The notes under the pieces were generated by a model. It saw nothing but the letters and a program-made list of their open reading frames with translations, was not told where the DNA came from and did not search any database. Shown here in pieces: positions 42,050-52,349 of a stretch of DNA of 64,000 nucleotides (the first letter of the stretch is position 1; each line of letters starts with the position of its first letter). Position numbers and translations under genes: made by a program. The stretch comes from Duganella sp. CF402 (GTDB lineage Bacteria; Pseudomonadota; Gammaproteobacteria; Burkholderiales; Burkholderiaceae_D): contig NZ_FOBG01000001.1 of assembly GCF_900109645.1 (NCBI RefSeq), positions 1,426,001 to 1,490,000 of the forward strand. The letters are read 5' to 3'.

Positions 42050-44590
42050 ATGAATACGACTGCACACTACACCACCGCACCGCGCCTGTCGGCCCTGACC
42101 ATCGGCGTGCTGGCCATGCTGGCCGGCCACGCCTACGCCGGCGAAGCGGCCGACACCGCCGAACTGGCCGCCGCCGCCAACAGCGTGGTCGTCAGCGGCC
42201 AGCGCGCCAGCCTGCGCAACGCCATCGCCGCGCAAGAAAAAGCCGACAACATCGTCAGCGTCATCAGCAGCGACGACATCGGCGGCCTGCCGGACAAGAA
42301 CGCCGCCGAAGCCCTGGCCCGCCTGCCGGGCGTGGCCGTCCAGCGCGATCAGGGCGAAGGCCGCTACGTCAGCGTGCGCGGCCTCGGCCCGGACTTGAAC
42401 GCCGTCACCATCAACGGTGCGCTGGTGCCGTCGCCGGAATCGGGCCGCCGCGCGGTGGCGCTGGACGTGCTGCCGGCCGGCCTGATCCGCTCGCTGGAAG
42501 TCAGCAAGACCCTCACGCCCGACCACGACGCCAACTCGCTGGGCGGCACGGTGGAAGTCAAAACTCTGACCGGCTTCGACCTGCCGAACAAACTGCTGTC
42601 AGCCACCATCGGCGCCAGCCGCGACCAGAACATCGGCAAGACCAGCCCGAGCGGCAGCGTGCTGTTCGCCGATCGCTTCCTCGACGGCAAACTGGGCGTG
42701 GCCGGCGGCATCAGCTACGAGAAGCGCGAGTTCGGTTCGGACAACGTGGAAACTGGCGGCGCCTGGAACAACGGCAAGCTGGAAGGCGTGGAATTCCGCG
42801 ACTACCTGCCAACCCGCGAACGCCGCGCCGCCGCCCTCAATCTGGACTACCACCCGGACAACGCCAGCAAATACTTCCTGCGCAGCTTCATCAGCGACTT
42901 CAGCGACGATGAAGTCCGTGACCGCCTGACCATCAGCAACATCGCCGGCGGCAGCGTGGCCGAAGGCCAGACCGCCAGCGCACGCGGCGAGCGTCGCCTG
43001 CGCCAGCGCAAGTACACCCAGACCATCAAATCGCTGGTGCTGGGCACCGAGCAGAAATGGAACCAGTGGAAGCTGGACCTGAACGGCGGCGTTAGCCGTT
43101 CCAGCGACGACGCGCCGGAATCGATCAACGATGCGCGCTTCCGTGGCAGCAAGGACTTCGCCGGTGTCGGCTTCAGCAACACCGAGACGCCACACCTGAT
43201 CGCGCCGGACGCGATCTACAGCGCCGCCAACTACAAGCTCAACTCGATCGCCCTCAAGCAAAGCTATGCCGAGGACAAGGAACACCACCTGCAATTCGAC
43301 CTGGCTCGCAAGTTCGAGCTGGCCGACGGCAGCGCCACGCTGAAATTCGGCGCCAAGACCAGCCGACGCGAAAAGACCAACGACACCGAAGCCTGGTCCT
43401 ACAGCAGCAAGCAGATCGGCAGCGCCAGCACCGCGATGAGCGACTACGTCACCGCCGACCAGCTCGACTACAAACTGGGCCGCATCGGCAACGCCATCAA
43501 CCCGGCTGCGATCCGGGCACTGGTGGCGGGCCTGAGCCGCGCCAACGCCCGCGTGCTGGCCGATTCCACCATCGACGACTACCGCCTGAAAGAGGACATC
43601 GACGCCGGCTATGTGCAGCACAGCATCGACCTCGACACCTGGCACGTGCTGGCTGGCGTGCGCGCCGAACGCACCCGCTTCGATGCGGCCGGTTCGCGCG
43701 TCGATGAAGAGGCCAGCACCATCAGCGCCGTCAAGCGCGACCGCTCCTACACCAACTGGCTGCCGGCCCTGCAAACCCGCTACGACGTGGACGGCAAGAC
43801 CAGCGTGCGTGCCGCGTGGACGCACTCGGTGGTGCGCGCCAACTTCGACCAGCTGGCGCCGGGCATCAGCCAGGCCAGCGATACCGAAGCCACCATCGGC
43901 AATCCGGACCTGGCGCCGCTGAAGTCGACCAACCTGGACCTCGGCATCGAGCGCATCCTCGGCGACGACGGCGCGGTCTCGGCCTACGTGTTCCACAAAG
44001 ACATCAAGAACTTCACCTACACCACCAACCTGGCCGGCAGCGGACAGTGGGCCAACTACACCTCGGCCATCACCTACGCCAATGGCGACAAGGCCAGCGT
44101 GAAAGGCATCGAGCTGTCGTACAACCAGCCGCTGCGCATGCTGCCATCGCCGTTCAACCGCCTGATCTTCGGCGCCAACGGCAGCCTGACCCGTTCGGAC
44201 GCCAACGTCGCCCGTTACGATACCGACGCCAAGCGCATGCGCTCCCGCAGCATCAAGCTGCCGGGCCAGTCGGACCAGGTGCTGAACCTGATGCTGGGCT
44301 ACGAGCAAGGTCCGCTCAGCGCGCGCGTGGCGGTCAACTATAAGTCGGAATACCTGCTCGAAATGGGCGACGATATTCTGGACGCCAAGCAGGATCGCAT
44401 CGTCGATGCGCAAAAGCAGGTGGACTTCTCGGCCTCCTACCAGTTGAGCAAGCAGGTGCAGCTGAACTTTGAAGCGGCCAACCTGAACAACGAGAAATAC
44501 TACGTCTACCTCGGCAGCAAGGCCTACAACGCGCAATACGAGCAGTATGGCCGGACCTACAAACTCAGCCTGAAAGTGAGCCTGTTCTGA
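42050..44590 (+). CDS. TonB-dependent receptor (Xanthomonas/Caulobacter type), phytase-linked
   Basis: An 846-residue outer-membrane receptor with a signal peptide cut after AYA (near residue 27), a plug starting [11 protein letters not shown] and containing the SVRGLGPDLNAVTING motif, and a barrel ending KLSLKVSLF with terminal Phe. The start at 42050 gives the signal peptide. It abuts the phytase gene (stop 44590 overlaps its first base), so the cargo may be inositol phosphates or a phosphate-rich ligand. Confidence 0.9.
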   Translation: MNTTAHYTTAPRLSALTIGVLAMLAGHAYAGEAADTAELAAAANSVVVSGQRASLRNAIAAQEKADNIVSVISSDDIGGLPDKNAAEALARLPGVAVQRDQGEGRYVSVRGLGPDLNAVTINGALVPSPESGRRAVALDVLPAGLIRSLEVSKTLTPDHDANSLGGTVEVKTLTGFDLPNKLLSATIGASRDQNIGKTSPSGSVLFADRFLDGKLGVAGGISYEKREFGSDNVETGGAWNNGKLEGVEFRDYLPTRERRAAALNLDYHPDNASKYFLRSFISDFSDDEVRDRLTISNIAGGSVAEGQTASARGERRLRQRKYTQTIKSLVLGTEQKWNQWKLDLNGGVSRSSDDAPESINDARFRGSKDFAGVGFSNTETPHLIAPDAIYSAANYKLNSIALKQSYAEDKEHHLQFDLARKFELADGSATLKFGAKTSRREKTNDTEAWSYSSKQIGSASTAMSDYVTADQLDYKLGRIGNAINPAAIRALVAGLSRANARVLADSTIDDYRLKEDIDAGYVQHSIDLDTWHVLAGVRAERTRFDAAGSRVDEEASTISAVKRDRSYTNWLPALQTRYDVDGKTSVRAAWTHSVVRANFDQLAPGISQASDTEATIGNPDLAPLKSTNLDLGIERILGDDGAVSAYVFHKDIKNFTYTTNLAGSGQWANYTSAITYANGDKASVKGIELSYNQPLRMLPSPFNRLIFGANGSLTRSDANVARYDTDAKRMRSRSIKLPGQSDQVLNLMLGYEQGPLSARVAVNYKSEYLLEMGDDILDAKQDRIVDAQKQVDFSASYQLSKQVQLNFEAANLNNEKYYVYLGSKAYNAQYEQYGRTYKLSLKVSLF

Positions 44591-46242
44591 TGCGCGCGCT
44601 GAATAGTATTCTGCTGGCTGCACTGGCCTCCTGCGCAGCGCTGGCCCACGCCGCCACCGCGCTGCCGGGTCTGGCCGCCAAGGCCAGCGAACTGGCCGCG
44701 CTGCCGGATGGCGGCTGGCTCAGCGTCGACAAGCAAGGCCTGCATCTGCTGGATGCGGGCGGCAAGGAACGCGCTCGATTGAAGGTGCGCGCCAAGCATC
44801 TGGACCTGCGGGCGCAAGGCAGCGGTGCGCTGGCGGTGGTGATGGACGCCAATGCCGAGCAAGTGCTGCCGGTGTTGGTGGATTGGCAGGCCGGCACACT
44901 GGCCACCCAAGCGCCCTTCCCGGCGCCGCCGTTCGGCATCGAGAGCACTTGCCTGTACCGCGACGCACAGCAGATCGATCACCTGTTCGTGATCGGCAAG
45001 GATGGCCAGGCCGAGCAATGGCTGATGCATGGCGACCAGCGCCAGCTGGTGCGCAAGCTGGCGCTGCCGCCGCACACCAAGCACTGCCGCGCCGACGATG
45101 CGGCGCATCAGTTGCTGGTCAACGAGAATTCGGTCGGCCTGTGGGCGTACAACGCCGAGGCCGAAGGCGCCCCCGAGCGCAAGCTGCTGAAACGCGGCGG
45201 CACCGAGCGCAAAGGTGAAGTCGTGGTGCGGCCGTGGCCGGCCCCGGCTTCGGCCCGCACGTCGGCTGCCGACAGCGCCAAAGCCATCGTCGTGCCTCGC
45301 GGCCAGACCGAGCCGGTGGCGCGCACAGGCGATGCCGCTGACGATCCCGCCATCTGGCGCAATCCTTCCGATCCGGCGGGCGCGCGCATCCTCGGCACCA
45401 ACAAGAAGCAAGGCCTGCTGGTCTACAACCTGGACGGCAAGGAATTGCAGCTGCTGGAAGTCGGCCGCCTCAACAACGTCGACGTACGGCAGGACGTGAC
45501 AGTTGGCGGCAACAAGCTGGACCTGGCCGTGGCCACCCAGCGCGACGACAACAGCGTGATGCTGTTCACCATCGCCGCCAATGGCGTGGTCACACCAGCC
45601 GGCGCCTTCGCCACCGGCCTGGATAACATCTACGGCATGTGTCTGTACCGCCCAGCGGACGGCGGCCTGGAAGCCTTCATCAACGACAAGGACGGCAGCT
45701 TCCTGCAATACCGCATCGAAGGCAGTGCCGAGGCCATGACCGGCAAGTTGCTGCGCCGCTTCAAGGTCGGCAGCCAGCCGGAAGGCTGCGTGGTGGACGA
45801 CCGCAACCAGCGCCTGTTCCTTGGCGAAGAAAAGCGCGGCGTGTGGACCGTATCGGCACGCGGCGACGCCCCGGCCAGGCTGACGATGGTGATGCCAGTC
45901 GGCCCGCAACTGGTGGCCGACGTCGAAGGCATGGGCCTGTACCAAGGCGCCAAGGCCAGCTATCTGGTGGTGTCCAGCCAGGGCGATAACAGCTACCTGG
46001 TGCTGGACGCGCAAGCGCCCTACCGCGTGCGCGGCAGCTTCCGGGTCGGCTACAACCTGGCCGCCGGCATTGACGGCACCTCGGAGACTGACGGCCTGGA
46101 AGTCAGCTCCGCCAACTTCGGCGGCGCCTATGCGAAGGGCATGCTGGTCATCCAGGACGGCTACAAACGCCTCCCAGACGGCCCGCAAAACTTCAAGTAT
46201 GTGGCCTGGGAAGACGTCGCCAAAGCGCTCAATCTTGACTGA
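44590..46242 (+). CDS. Secreted double beta-propeller phytase
   Basis: A 550-residue protein with a signal peptide cut near AHA (residue 21). Residues about 25-215 resemble a degenerate propeller. Residues 240-550 carry the BPP motifs DDPAIW (251-256), GRLNNVDVR (292-300), YGMCLY and GSQPEGCVVDD. Tandem-domain BPPs with an incomplete first domain are known and hydrolyse phytate with calcium. Its operon partner is the TonB receptor just upstream. The stop codon shares the palindrome TGATCA with the stop of the convergent gene. Confidence 0.88.
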   Translation: MRALNSILLAALASCAALAHAATALPGLAAKASELAALPDGGWLSVDKQGLHLLDAGGKERARLKVRAKHLDLRAQGSGALAVVMDANAEQVLPVLVDWQAGTLATQAPFPAPPFGIESTCLYRDAQQIDHLFVIGKDGQAEQWLMHGDQRQLVRKLALPPHTKHCRADDAAHQLLVNENSVGLWAYNAEAEGAPERKLLKRGGTERKGEVVVRPWPAPASARTSAADSAKAIVVPRGQTEPVARTGDAADDPAIWRNPSDPAGARILGTNKKQGLLVYNLDGKELQLLEVGRLNNVDVRQDVTVGGNKLDLAVATQRDDNSVMLFTIAANGVVTPAGAFATGLDNIYGMCLYRPADGGLEAFINDKDGSFLQYRIEGSAEAMTGKLLRRFKVGSQPEGCVVDDRNQRLFLGEEKRGVWTVSARGDAPARLTMVMPVGPQLVADVEGMGLYQGAKASYLVVSSQGDNSYLVLDAQAPYRVRGSFRVGYNLAAGIDGTSETDGLEVSSANFGGAYAKGMLVIQDGYKRLPDGPQNFKYVAWEDVAKALNLD

Positions 46243-46590
46243 TCAGGTCTTCGGTACAAGGGGGCATTTATGCTGACTTGTACCGGAGATATCAATCAAG
46301 CGCACCGCTGGCACGTTCCCATTTGGATACTGAACGAATTCAAGCCTTACGTCCCCAGATTTAGTCACGAACGCTGCGGAGCCGATTGCCACAATTTCGG
46401 CTTCAGCTTGATTCTCCAATTGCATAATGAGCCGATGGCCACGTTGTGTGATCTTTAGCGAGCAGCCGCCGGCCAAGTCGTATTGACCTTTAAAATCCTG
46501 TAAGTCGGTAGTGAGCATTTGCCGGTCGGATGCGATGGCGGCGGTGAATACGCAGCAGCCCAATAACGCTGCAAAGAATTTGGTTCGCAT
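46243..46590 (-). CDS. Small secreted protein, function unknown
   Basis: A 115-residue protein with a clear signal peptide (KFFAALLGCCVFTAAIAS, cut near residue 21). The mature part is beta-rich with two Cys residues (C43 and near the C-terminus C109), which may form a disulfide. The text DLAGGCSLKITQRGHRLIMQL recalls small periplasmic beta proteins, but I cannot assign a family. It is convergent with the phytase gene; lower GC than the neighbours is apparent, suggesting separate acquisition. Confidence 0.7.
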   Translation of the reverse strand: MRTKFFAALLGCCVFTAAIASDRQMLTTDLQDFKGQYDLAGGCSLKITQRGHRLIMQLENQAEAEIVAIGSAAFVTKSGDVRLEFVQYPNGNVPAVRLIDISGTSQHKCPLVPKT

Positions 46591-46836
46591 GATATATCCT
46601 CAGTAAGTGTCGCCATCTTCTATGCGATGGCAATATGCTTACTTTAGAGCCGCAGCATTGGCATTCGGCAGGCTATCCGACCAATGGCGATTTATCATGG
46701 ACGAATGGCGGCTAGATGGTGGCGAATGAAATCCACAGCGAATTTTCTGGCCTCTCGCGGTCGCTATAGAACAGCATTGCCGAAATCTGACAGTATTATT
46801 GTTGCGGTCGGCTGATGTTCATTGCACAATGTCGGG

Positions 46837-48822
46837 ATGAGTGATTTCCGATCCATTCGCCGGGCAGTTTTGCTTGTTTGTGCGCTGGCTGCCGCTGGGC
46901 AGGCTGGCGCGCAGTCGTTTGCGCCGGAATACTTCAACCAGTTTCAGTCCAACAGCGCAATGGATATGGTCAACCGCCTGCCCGGCTTCGTCTTCGAAGG
47001 CGGGAATGTGGGCCGCGGCCAGCCGGGAAATGTCCTCATCAACGGCAAGCGCCCTGCTTCCAAGACCGAATCGCTGTCGGATGTGCTGGGCCGGATTCCG
47101 GTCGTCGGCGTCGAACGCATTGAAGTCATCAACGGTGGCGCGCCTGGCATCGACATGCAGGGCTATCCGACCATCGCCAATGTCACGCTCAAGCCGATCG
47201 ACCTGGTGGCCGCGTCCACCACGGTGTCCAGCACGGTGATGCCGGATGGCAGCCTGGAGCCCACGTTCGACGGTAATTACAGCCTGAAGCGCGGCGACAA
47301 GAGCATCAACGTCACGGTCGGCTGGCGCCGCGCGCCCGATACCGGCCAAGGCACCGGCTCGCGCATCACCGAATATGCCAACGGCTCGCCGGCGACGGAG
47401 GTGACCGTTTCGGGCAGCGGCATCAATGAAAGCAAGTCGGTCCGGGTCAACTACGGGCAGGACCTGCTGGACGGCCAGTTGACCGTCAACGGCGCGGTCA
47501 ATCCGTGGGCTTATCAATCGCAGATCCGCTTCGACGGCACAAATCCGTCTGTGAACCTGAACGACAACGCCGGCCGCACAGTGGAACAAGGCCTGGCTTA
47601 CACCCGCGACCTGTCGCCCAGCACCAGCATGGATCTCAAGCTGGTCCATCGCAGTTCCGAAGTTGATTCGGACTGGGGCAATGCCACCAGCAGCGGCACC
47701 GCGCACTCGGTCACCAACACCTCGGCCAGCGAGCAAGTCGTGGCCGGCCAGCTGACCTGGCAGGCGCGCGATGGCATCACGATCCGCACCGGCATCGAAC
47801 ACACGGTCAACGCCAACGATTCCACCAACACCTGGCAGCCCAACGCGCAGTCGCCGGCCACGCCCGGCGTCGGCGCGTGGATCCAGGAATCGCGCACCGA
47901 AGGCCAGCTGTCGTCGGCCTGGCAGCTGGATCGCTCGCTCAATGCCGAAGCCGGCCTGCGCATCGAACATTCCAGCCTGAGCACCAGCGCCGGCCAGCAG
48001 GATGGCAAGTCCTACGTGTATCAGAAGCCGCGCCTGCGCCTGTCGCTGTCGCCTTCGCAGGCATTGCAGCTGCGCTTGCGCCTGGAACGCGAAGTCAGCC
48101 AGTTCGGTTTCTACGACAATGCTGGCTACTTCGGCATGGCCGACAAGACGCTGCGCGCCAATCTGCCCGATCTGGTGCCGGCCAAGACCTGGCTGTGCGA
48201 AAGCGCGGTCGAGTACCGTTTCTGGGAGCGCGGCGCGGCCACGCTGAGCTACACGCAGGCGCACATCAGCGATGTGATCGACCGCATGCCGATCCGCACC
48301 GCCACCGCCACCTACGACACGGCCGGCAATATCGGCGATGCCAATACCGACGCCGTCACCGGCATGCTGAACCTGCCGACCGACGGCTGGGCGCTGCCAC
48401 AAGGTTTGCTCAAGCTGTCGACCACCTGGCGCTCGTCGTCGGTGAACGATCCGGCCACGCAGACCGGCCGCCGCCTGTCCGGCGAGCAGCCGCTGGCGTG
48501 GCGGGTCGAGTTCTCGCAGGACTTGCCGCAGCAGCGCGCCAACTGGGGCTTCTCGCTCGACAACGGCTGGAACAGCGACAACTGGCAAGTGGCCGAGCGC
48601 GACACCAGCAGCGGCAGCGGCTGGGCCCGCGCTTACATCAACTACCGCCCTGCCGCCAACATGACGCTGACGCTGGAGTTGAACAACCTCGCCAGCCGCA
48701 CCGTCACCTACGACCGCGCGCATTACAGCGGCAATGACCGCTACGCCAGCCTCGATTTCACCGAGCACAACATCACCCGCACCCAGCCGTTCGCCATGCT
48801 ACGTCTGCGTACCGACTGGTAA
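46837..48822 (+). CDS. TonB-dependent receptor-like outer-membrane protein
   Basis: A 661-residue protein with a signal peptide cut after AGAQ (near residue 26), a short plug-like domain (SAMDMVNRLPGFVFEGG, VLINGKRPASK, RIEVINGGAPGIDM) and a barrel ending in FAMLRLRTDW with terminal Trp. No TonB box or STN domain is obvious. The ATG at 46837 is preferred over an upstream TTG at 46822. The 246 nt upstream (46591-46836) is AT-rich with no gene seen. Cargo unknown. Confidence 0.82.
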   Translation: MSDFRSIRRAVLLVCALAAAGQAGAQSFAPEYFNQFQSNSAMDMVNRLPGFVFEGGNVGRGQPGNVLINGKRPASKTESLSDVLGRIPVVGVERIEVINGGAPGIDMQGYPTIANVTLKPIDLVAASTTVSSTVMPDGSLEPTFDGNYSLKRGDKSINVTVGWRRAPDTGQGTGSRITEYANGSPATEVTVSGSGINESKSVRVNYGQDLLDGQLTVNGAVNPWAYQSQIRFDGTNPSVNLNDNAGRTVEQGLAYTRDLSPSTSMDLKLVHRSSEVDSDWGNATSSGTAHSVTNTSASEQVVAGQLTWQARDGITIRTGIEHTVNANDSTNTWQPNAQSPATPGVGAWIQESRTEGQLSSAWQLDRSLNAEAGLRIEHSSLSTSAGQQDGKSYVYQKPRLRLSLSPSQALQLRLRLEREVSQFGFYDNAGYFGMADKTLRANLPDLVPAKTWLCESAVEYRFWERGAATLSYTQAHISDVIDRMPIRTATATYDTAGNIGDANTDAVTGMLNLPTDGWALPQGLLKLSTTWRSSSVNDPATQTGRRLSGEQPLAWRVEFSQDLPQQRANWGFSLDNGWNSDNWQVAERDTSSGSGWARAYINYRPAANMTLTLELNNLASRTVTYDRAHYSGNDRYASLDFTEHNITRTQPFAMLRLRTDW

Positions 48823-48927
48823 TTGTTGTTCAGCTGTTGTTCCTATGCAAAAAACATACTTCACGGAATTAGTTGACATTTAAATCTGTTAGTATGCAAG
48901 CCACATTTCATTTGCATAGGACAGTAC

Positions 48928-50574
48928 ATGCACGGCCACGAAACCGTTCTTGAAGACGGCAAGCCCATCGTCACCACCACTGACTTGAAGGGCCGCCTTA
49001 CCTACGTCAACTCCACCTTCACGGCGGCCAGCGGTTACACTGATCAGGAACTGACCGGCAAACTACAAAGCACGCTCTACCATTCCGACATGCCGCCCGA
49101 AGTCGACGCCGACATGTGGCGCACGGTGCAGTCGGGCGAACCGTGGCGCGGGCTGGTCAAGTACAGCGGCAAGGACGGCGGCTATTTCTGGTGCATCGCC
49201 AACGTCACGCCGGTGATGGAAGGCGGCAAGAACACCGGCTTCATGTCCGTTTGCACCAAACCCAAGCGTGAGCAGATCGAGCAGGCGGCGCAGCTGTACC
49301 GCACGCTCAAGGGCAACAATCCGGATGGCGTGCGCATCGTGCGTGGCGCCGAAGCGGCGCGCGGCTGGGGCAAGCTCCGCAACGCGCTGCGCGACATCAC
49401 GCTGGCGCAGCGGCTGGCGCTGAGCTTTGGCAGCATGGCGCTGCTGGCGCTGGCGATCGCCAGCCATGCGCTGTTCGATTTTGCCGACAGCACGCTGATC
49501 GGCATGGCACTGCTGGTCGCCGCACTGGCCCTGTACAGCTGGCGCAACCTGCATGTGGCCATCGTCGAGCCGATCAAGTCCAGCATCAGCGCCACCCGCA
49601 TTTTGGCCGGCGGCGATCTGACCACCCGCATGGCGGTCGACCGTCACGATGAACTGGGCCAGCTGCAAGCGTTTGTGCGCCAGCTGAACCTGAACCTGGC
49701 GTCGATCCTGGTCGATATCCGCAGCAACTTCAGCCTGACCCGCAGCACCACCACGCAAGTGGGCGCGGCCAATAGCGAGCTGTCGGCGCGCACCGAAGCG
49801 CAGGCCGCCAACCTCGAGCAGACCTCGGCCCACATGGGCCAGATCACCGGCATGGTCGGCCAGACCGCCGACAACGTCAACACCGCCAGCGGCGTGGCCA
49901 GCGAGGCGACGGCGCTGGCCGAACGCACCGGCGTGGCCGTGACGCAGGTGGTGGCGGCGATGAACGACATCAGCCAGTCTTCGCGCAAGATTGTTGACAT
50001 CATCAGCCTGATCGACGGCATCGCGTTCCAGACCAACATCCTGTCGCTGAACGCGGCGGTGGAAGCGGCGCGCGCCGGCGAAAGCGGCCGTGGCTTTGCG
50101 GTGGTGGCCAGCGAGGTGCGCAACCTGGCCCAGCGCAGCGCAGCGGCGGCCAAGGAGATCAAGGCGCTGATCGATACCTCGGCCGGCAAGATCGAGATCG
50201 GCGCGGGCATGGCCAGCGCGGCCGGCGAGGACATGCAGGCGGTGATCGCAGCCATCGGCCGGGTGGCGTCCATCATGGGCGACATCAGCGGCTCCACCCG
50301 CGAGCAGAACAACGGCGTGCATCAGGTGCAGGACGCCATCATGCAGCTGGATGAAGTTACGCGCCAGAACGCGCAGATGGTGGAAGAAGCCGCCGTCGCC
50401 ACCGGCGTGCTGGACATGCAGACACAGGCCGTGGCCAAGGCACTGGAAGTGTTCAAGCTGCCGCCGCAAGGCGGCGCCAAGGGCAAGCCAGGCGCCAGCC
50501 TGGTGCTGAAAAAATCGCAGGCCATCGAGCCGGCCGGCCACAGCGAAGAACGCCAGGCGGCACGCCGCGCCTGA
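48928..50574 (+). CDS. Methyl-accepting chemotaxis protein with PAS sensor (Aer-like)
   Basis: A 548-residue chemoreceptor: PAS domain (residues about 10-120, with [20 protein letters not shown] and [16 protein letters not shown]), two close TM helices (about 165-210), HAMP, then the MCP signalling domain with the conserved hairpin tip [27 protein letters not shown]. No periplasmic domain lies between the TMs, as in Aer, so it senses an intracellular redox or energy signal. AT-rich promoter sequence at 48823-48927 precedes it. Confidence 0.92.
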   Translation: MHGHETVLEDGKPIVTTTDLKGRLTYVNSTFTAASGYTDQELTGKLQSTLYHSDMPPEVDADMWRTVQSGEPWRGLVKYSGKDGGYFWCIANVTPVMEGGKNTGFMSVCTKPKREQIEQAAQLYRTLKGNNPDGVRIVRGAEAARGWGKLRNALRDITLAQRLALSFGSMALLALAIASHALFDFADSTLIGMALLVAALALYSWRNLHVAIVEPIKSSISATRILAGGDLTTRMAVDRHDELGQLQAFVRQLNLNLASILVDIRSNFSLTRSTTTQVGAANSELSARTEAQAANLEQTSAHMGQITGMVGQTADNVNTASGVASEATALAERTGVAVTQVVAAMNDISQSSRKIVDIISLIDGIAFQTNILSLNAAVEAARAGESGRGFAVVASEVRNLAQRSAAAAKEIKALIDTSAGKIEIGAGMASAAGEDMQAVIAAIGRVASIMGDISGSTREQNNGVHQVQDAIMQLDEVTRQNAQMVEEAAVATGVLDMQTQAVAKALEVFKLPPQGGAKGKPGASLVLKKSQAIEPAGHSEERQAARRA

Positions 50575-50583
50575 CGCCAGCCA

Positions 50584-51414
50584 ATGCGCCGCCTCCTCCC
50601 CGTGCTGCTGTTGCTGGCCATGCCGCTAGCAGCGGCGCAGGCGGAGCTGAACGTGGCCACCTACAATCTCCGCCTGGATACCCCGAAGGACGGCAAGAAT
50701 ACGTGGAGCGAACGGCGCGATGCAGTGCGTGCGCTGGTGCGCTATCACGGCTTCGATCTGTGGGGCACGCAGGAAGCGCTGGCCAATCAGTTGACCGATC
50801 TGGAAGCGCTGGACGAATACGCCCACGTCGGCGCCGGCCGCGACGACGGCAAGCAAGCCGGCGAACACGCCGCCATTTTTTACCGGCATGCGCGCTTCGC
50901 ATTGGAAGCTCATGGCGACTTCTGGCTCAGCGAAACTCCCGGCACGCCATCAAAAGGCTGGGACGGCCGCTGCTGCAAGCGTATCGCCAGCTGGGCGCGC
51001 CTGCGCGACAAAACCAGCGGTCAAGCGTTCTTGGCGCTGAACGCGCATTTCGATCATGAAGGCGTGGTGGCGCGGCGCGAATCGGCGCGTTTGCTGCTGG
51101 CGCGCGGACGCTCACTGGCCGGACCGCTGCCGCTGATCGTGATGGGCGATTTCAACAGCACGCCGGACAGCGAGGCCGTCGCCATCATCAGCGCCGCGTT
51201 GCACGACGCCCGCGCCGTCAGCCAGCAGCCGCCCTACGGCCCGGAAGCGACCTTCAACGCGTTCGACACCAGCCGTCCTGCGCAGGAACGCATCGACTAC
51301 ATCTTCCTCAGCCCGCAGTGGCAGGTGCTGCGCTACGCGGTACTGAGCGATTCCATCGACGCCCGCTATCCGTCCGATCACTTTCCGGTGCTGGCGCGTG
51401 TTCGCCTCCCCTAG
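50584..51414 (+). CDS. Secreted endonuclease/exonuclease/phosphatase family protein
   Basis: A 276-residue protein with a signal peptide (LLPVLLLLAMPLAAAQA, cut near 20). EEP-fold motifs are ATYNLRLD (Asn), GTQEA (Glu), LNAHFDHEG, MGDFNSTPDS (Asp/Asn) and SDHFPV (Asp/His). Family members are phosphodiesterases or nucleases; the substrate here could be nucleic acid or a phospholipid-like molecule. It follows the MCP gene by 9 nt. Confidence 0.88.
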   Translation: MRRLLPVLLLLAMPLAAAQAELNVATYNLRLDTPKDGKNTWSERRDAVRALVRYHGFDLWGTQEALANQLTDLEALDEYAHVGAGRDDGKQAGEHAAIFYRHARFALEAHGDFWLSETPGTPSKGWDGRCCKRIASWARLRDKTSGQAFLALNAHFDHEGVVARRESARLLLARGRSLAGPLPLIVMGDFNSTPDSEAVAIISAALHDARAVSQQPPYGPEATFNAFDTSRPAQERIDYIFLSPQWQVLRYAVLSDSIDARYPSDHFPVLARVRLP

Positions 51415-51519
51415 CGGAGAATTAACATAGAGCAATAGACGTTGCATTCTAGAGATTTCACATTGACAATTCAGTTTCCATTGTTGTAAGCTGCAAGAAT
51501 ACTAACGATAGGTGCCGAA

Positions 51520-52215
51520 ATGAAAACTCTGGGGATGTTGCTTGCAAGTGCTGCGCTGTGTGGTTCGGCCCAGGCCACCGTTTTTGAATATGACTTCACC
51601 GTCACCATCCAGGAAATGCTGGAGTTCTCGCCCGTCACCGGCACCGGCGGCATGGTCAACTCCAGCACGCTGGCGGGCGATGCCCTGTCGGTCGGCGATG
51701 TGGTGTACGGCCATTTCAGCTACGACACCGAAACCGCGCAGTTCGGCAACTTCGGCGTTGGCCCGGTGTATGCCGCCAGCGGCGCCAGCAATTCCCTGAG
51801 CGCAGGCACCTTCAGCCACAACCTGGCCCTGCACGACGCCACCGCCAACAACACGATGGTGCAAGTGTCCAACAACGCGGCCCTCCTGGGCGGCGGCGAT
51901 AGCCTGGCGATCGGCAATACCTCGGAAAATGCGGCGGCCACGCAACTGATGGCGGTGGATTTCTTCGACCGCACCGGCACCGCGCTTTCGAGCGACGCGA
52001 TTCCCGGCGCGATCGACGCCAGCGCCTTCAACCAAACCAGTTTTTACTACCTGTACACGGCCAAGGACAGCCACACCATGCTCGGCGCCAACGGCGCGCT
52101 GACCTCGCTGACGCTGGTGTCCTCGGTGCCGGAACCGCAAACCTACGCGATGCTGTTCAGCGGCCTGGGCATGCTCGCCGGCCTGGCGCGCCGCCGGAGC
52201 AAAGCAAGCAAGTAA
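51520..52215 (+). CDS. PEP-CTERM sorting domain protein
   Basis: A 231-residue exported protein: signal peptide cut near AQA (residue 20), a beta-rich Gly/Ser/Ala/Thr body and a C-terminal VPEPQTYAMLFSGLGMLAGLARRR tail, that is Pro-Glu-Pro, hydrophobic helix and Arg cluster. Such proteins are processed by exosortase and linked to exopolysaccharide; no exosortase gene is in the window. The last codons lie inside a tetranucleotide repeat. Confidence 0.93.
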   Translation: MKTLGMLLASAALCGSAQATVFEYDFTVTIQEMLEFSPVTGTGGMVNSSTLAGDALSVGDVVYGHFSYDTETAQFGNFGVGPVYAASGASNSLSAGTFSHNLALHDATANNTMVQVSNNAALLGGGDSLAIGNTSENAAATQLMAVDFFDRTGTALSSDAIPGAIDASAFNQTSFYYLYTAKDSHTMLGANGALTSLTLVSSVPEPQTYAMLFSGLGMLAGLARRRSKASK

Positions 52216-52229
52216 GTAAGCAAGTAAGT
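52202..52229 (+). repeat. AAGY tetranucleotide repeat across a stop codon
   Basis: Seven successive AAGC or AAGT units run through the end of the PEP-CTERM gene; the TAA stop (52213-52215) is made from the repeat. Slippage by one unit would change only the last residues and the stop. Confidence 0.7.
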
Positions 52230-52349
52230 CATTAATCGGTTATCGTGGCGGTGTATGCAGGTGGCTTGATCCAAGTCACTTGAGGCCGCCATCCGTTCCG
52301 TATATGCTAAGCATTCGGACGCCAGCACACACCACCGGGAGTGCTTAAG

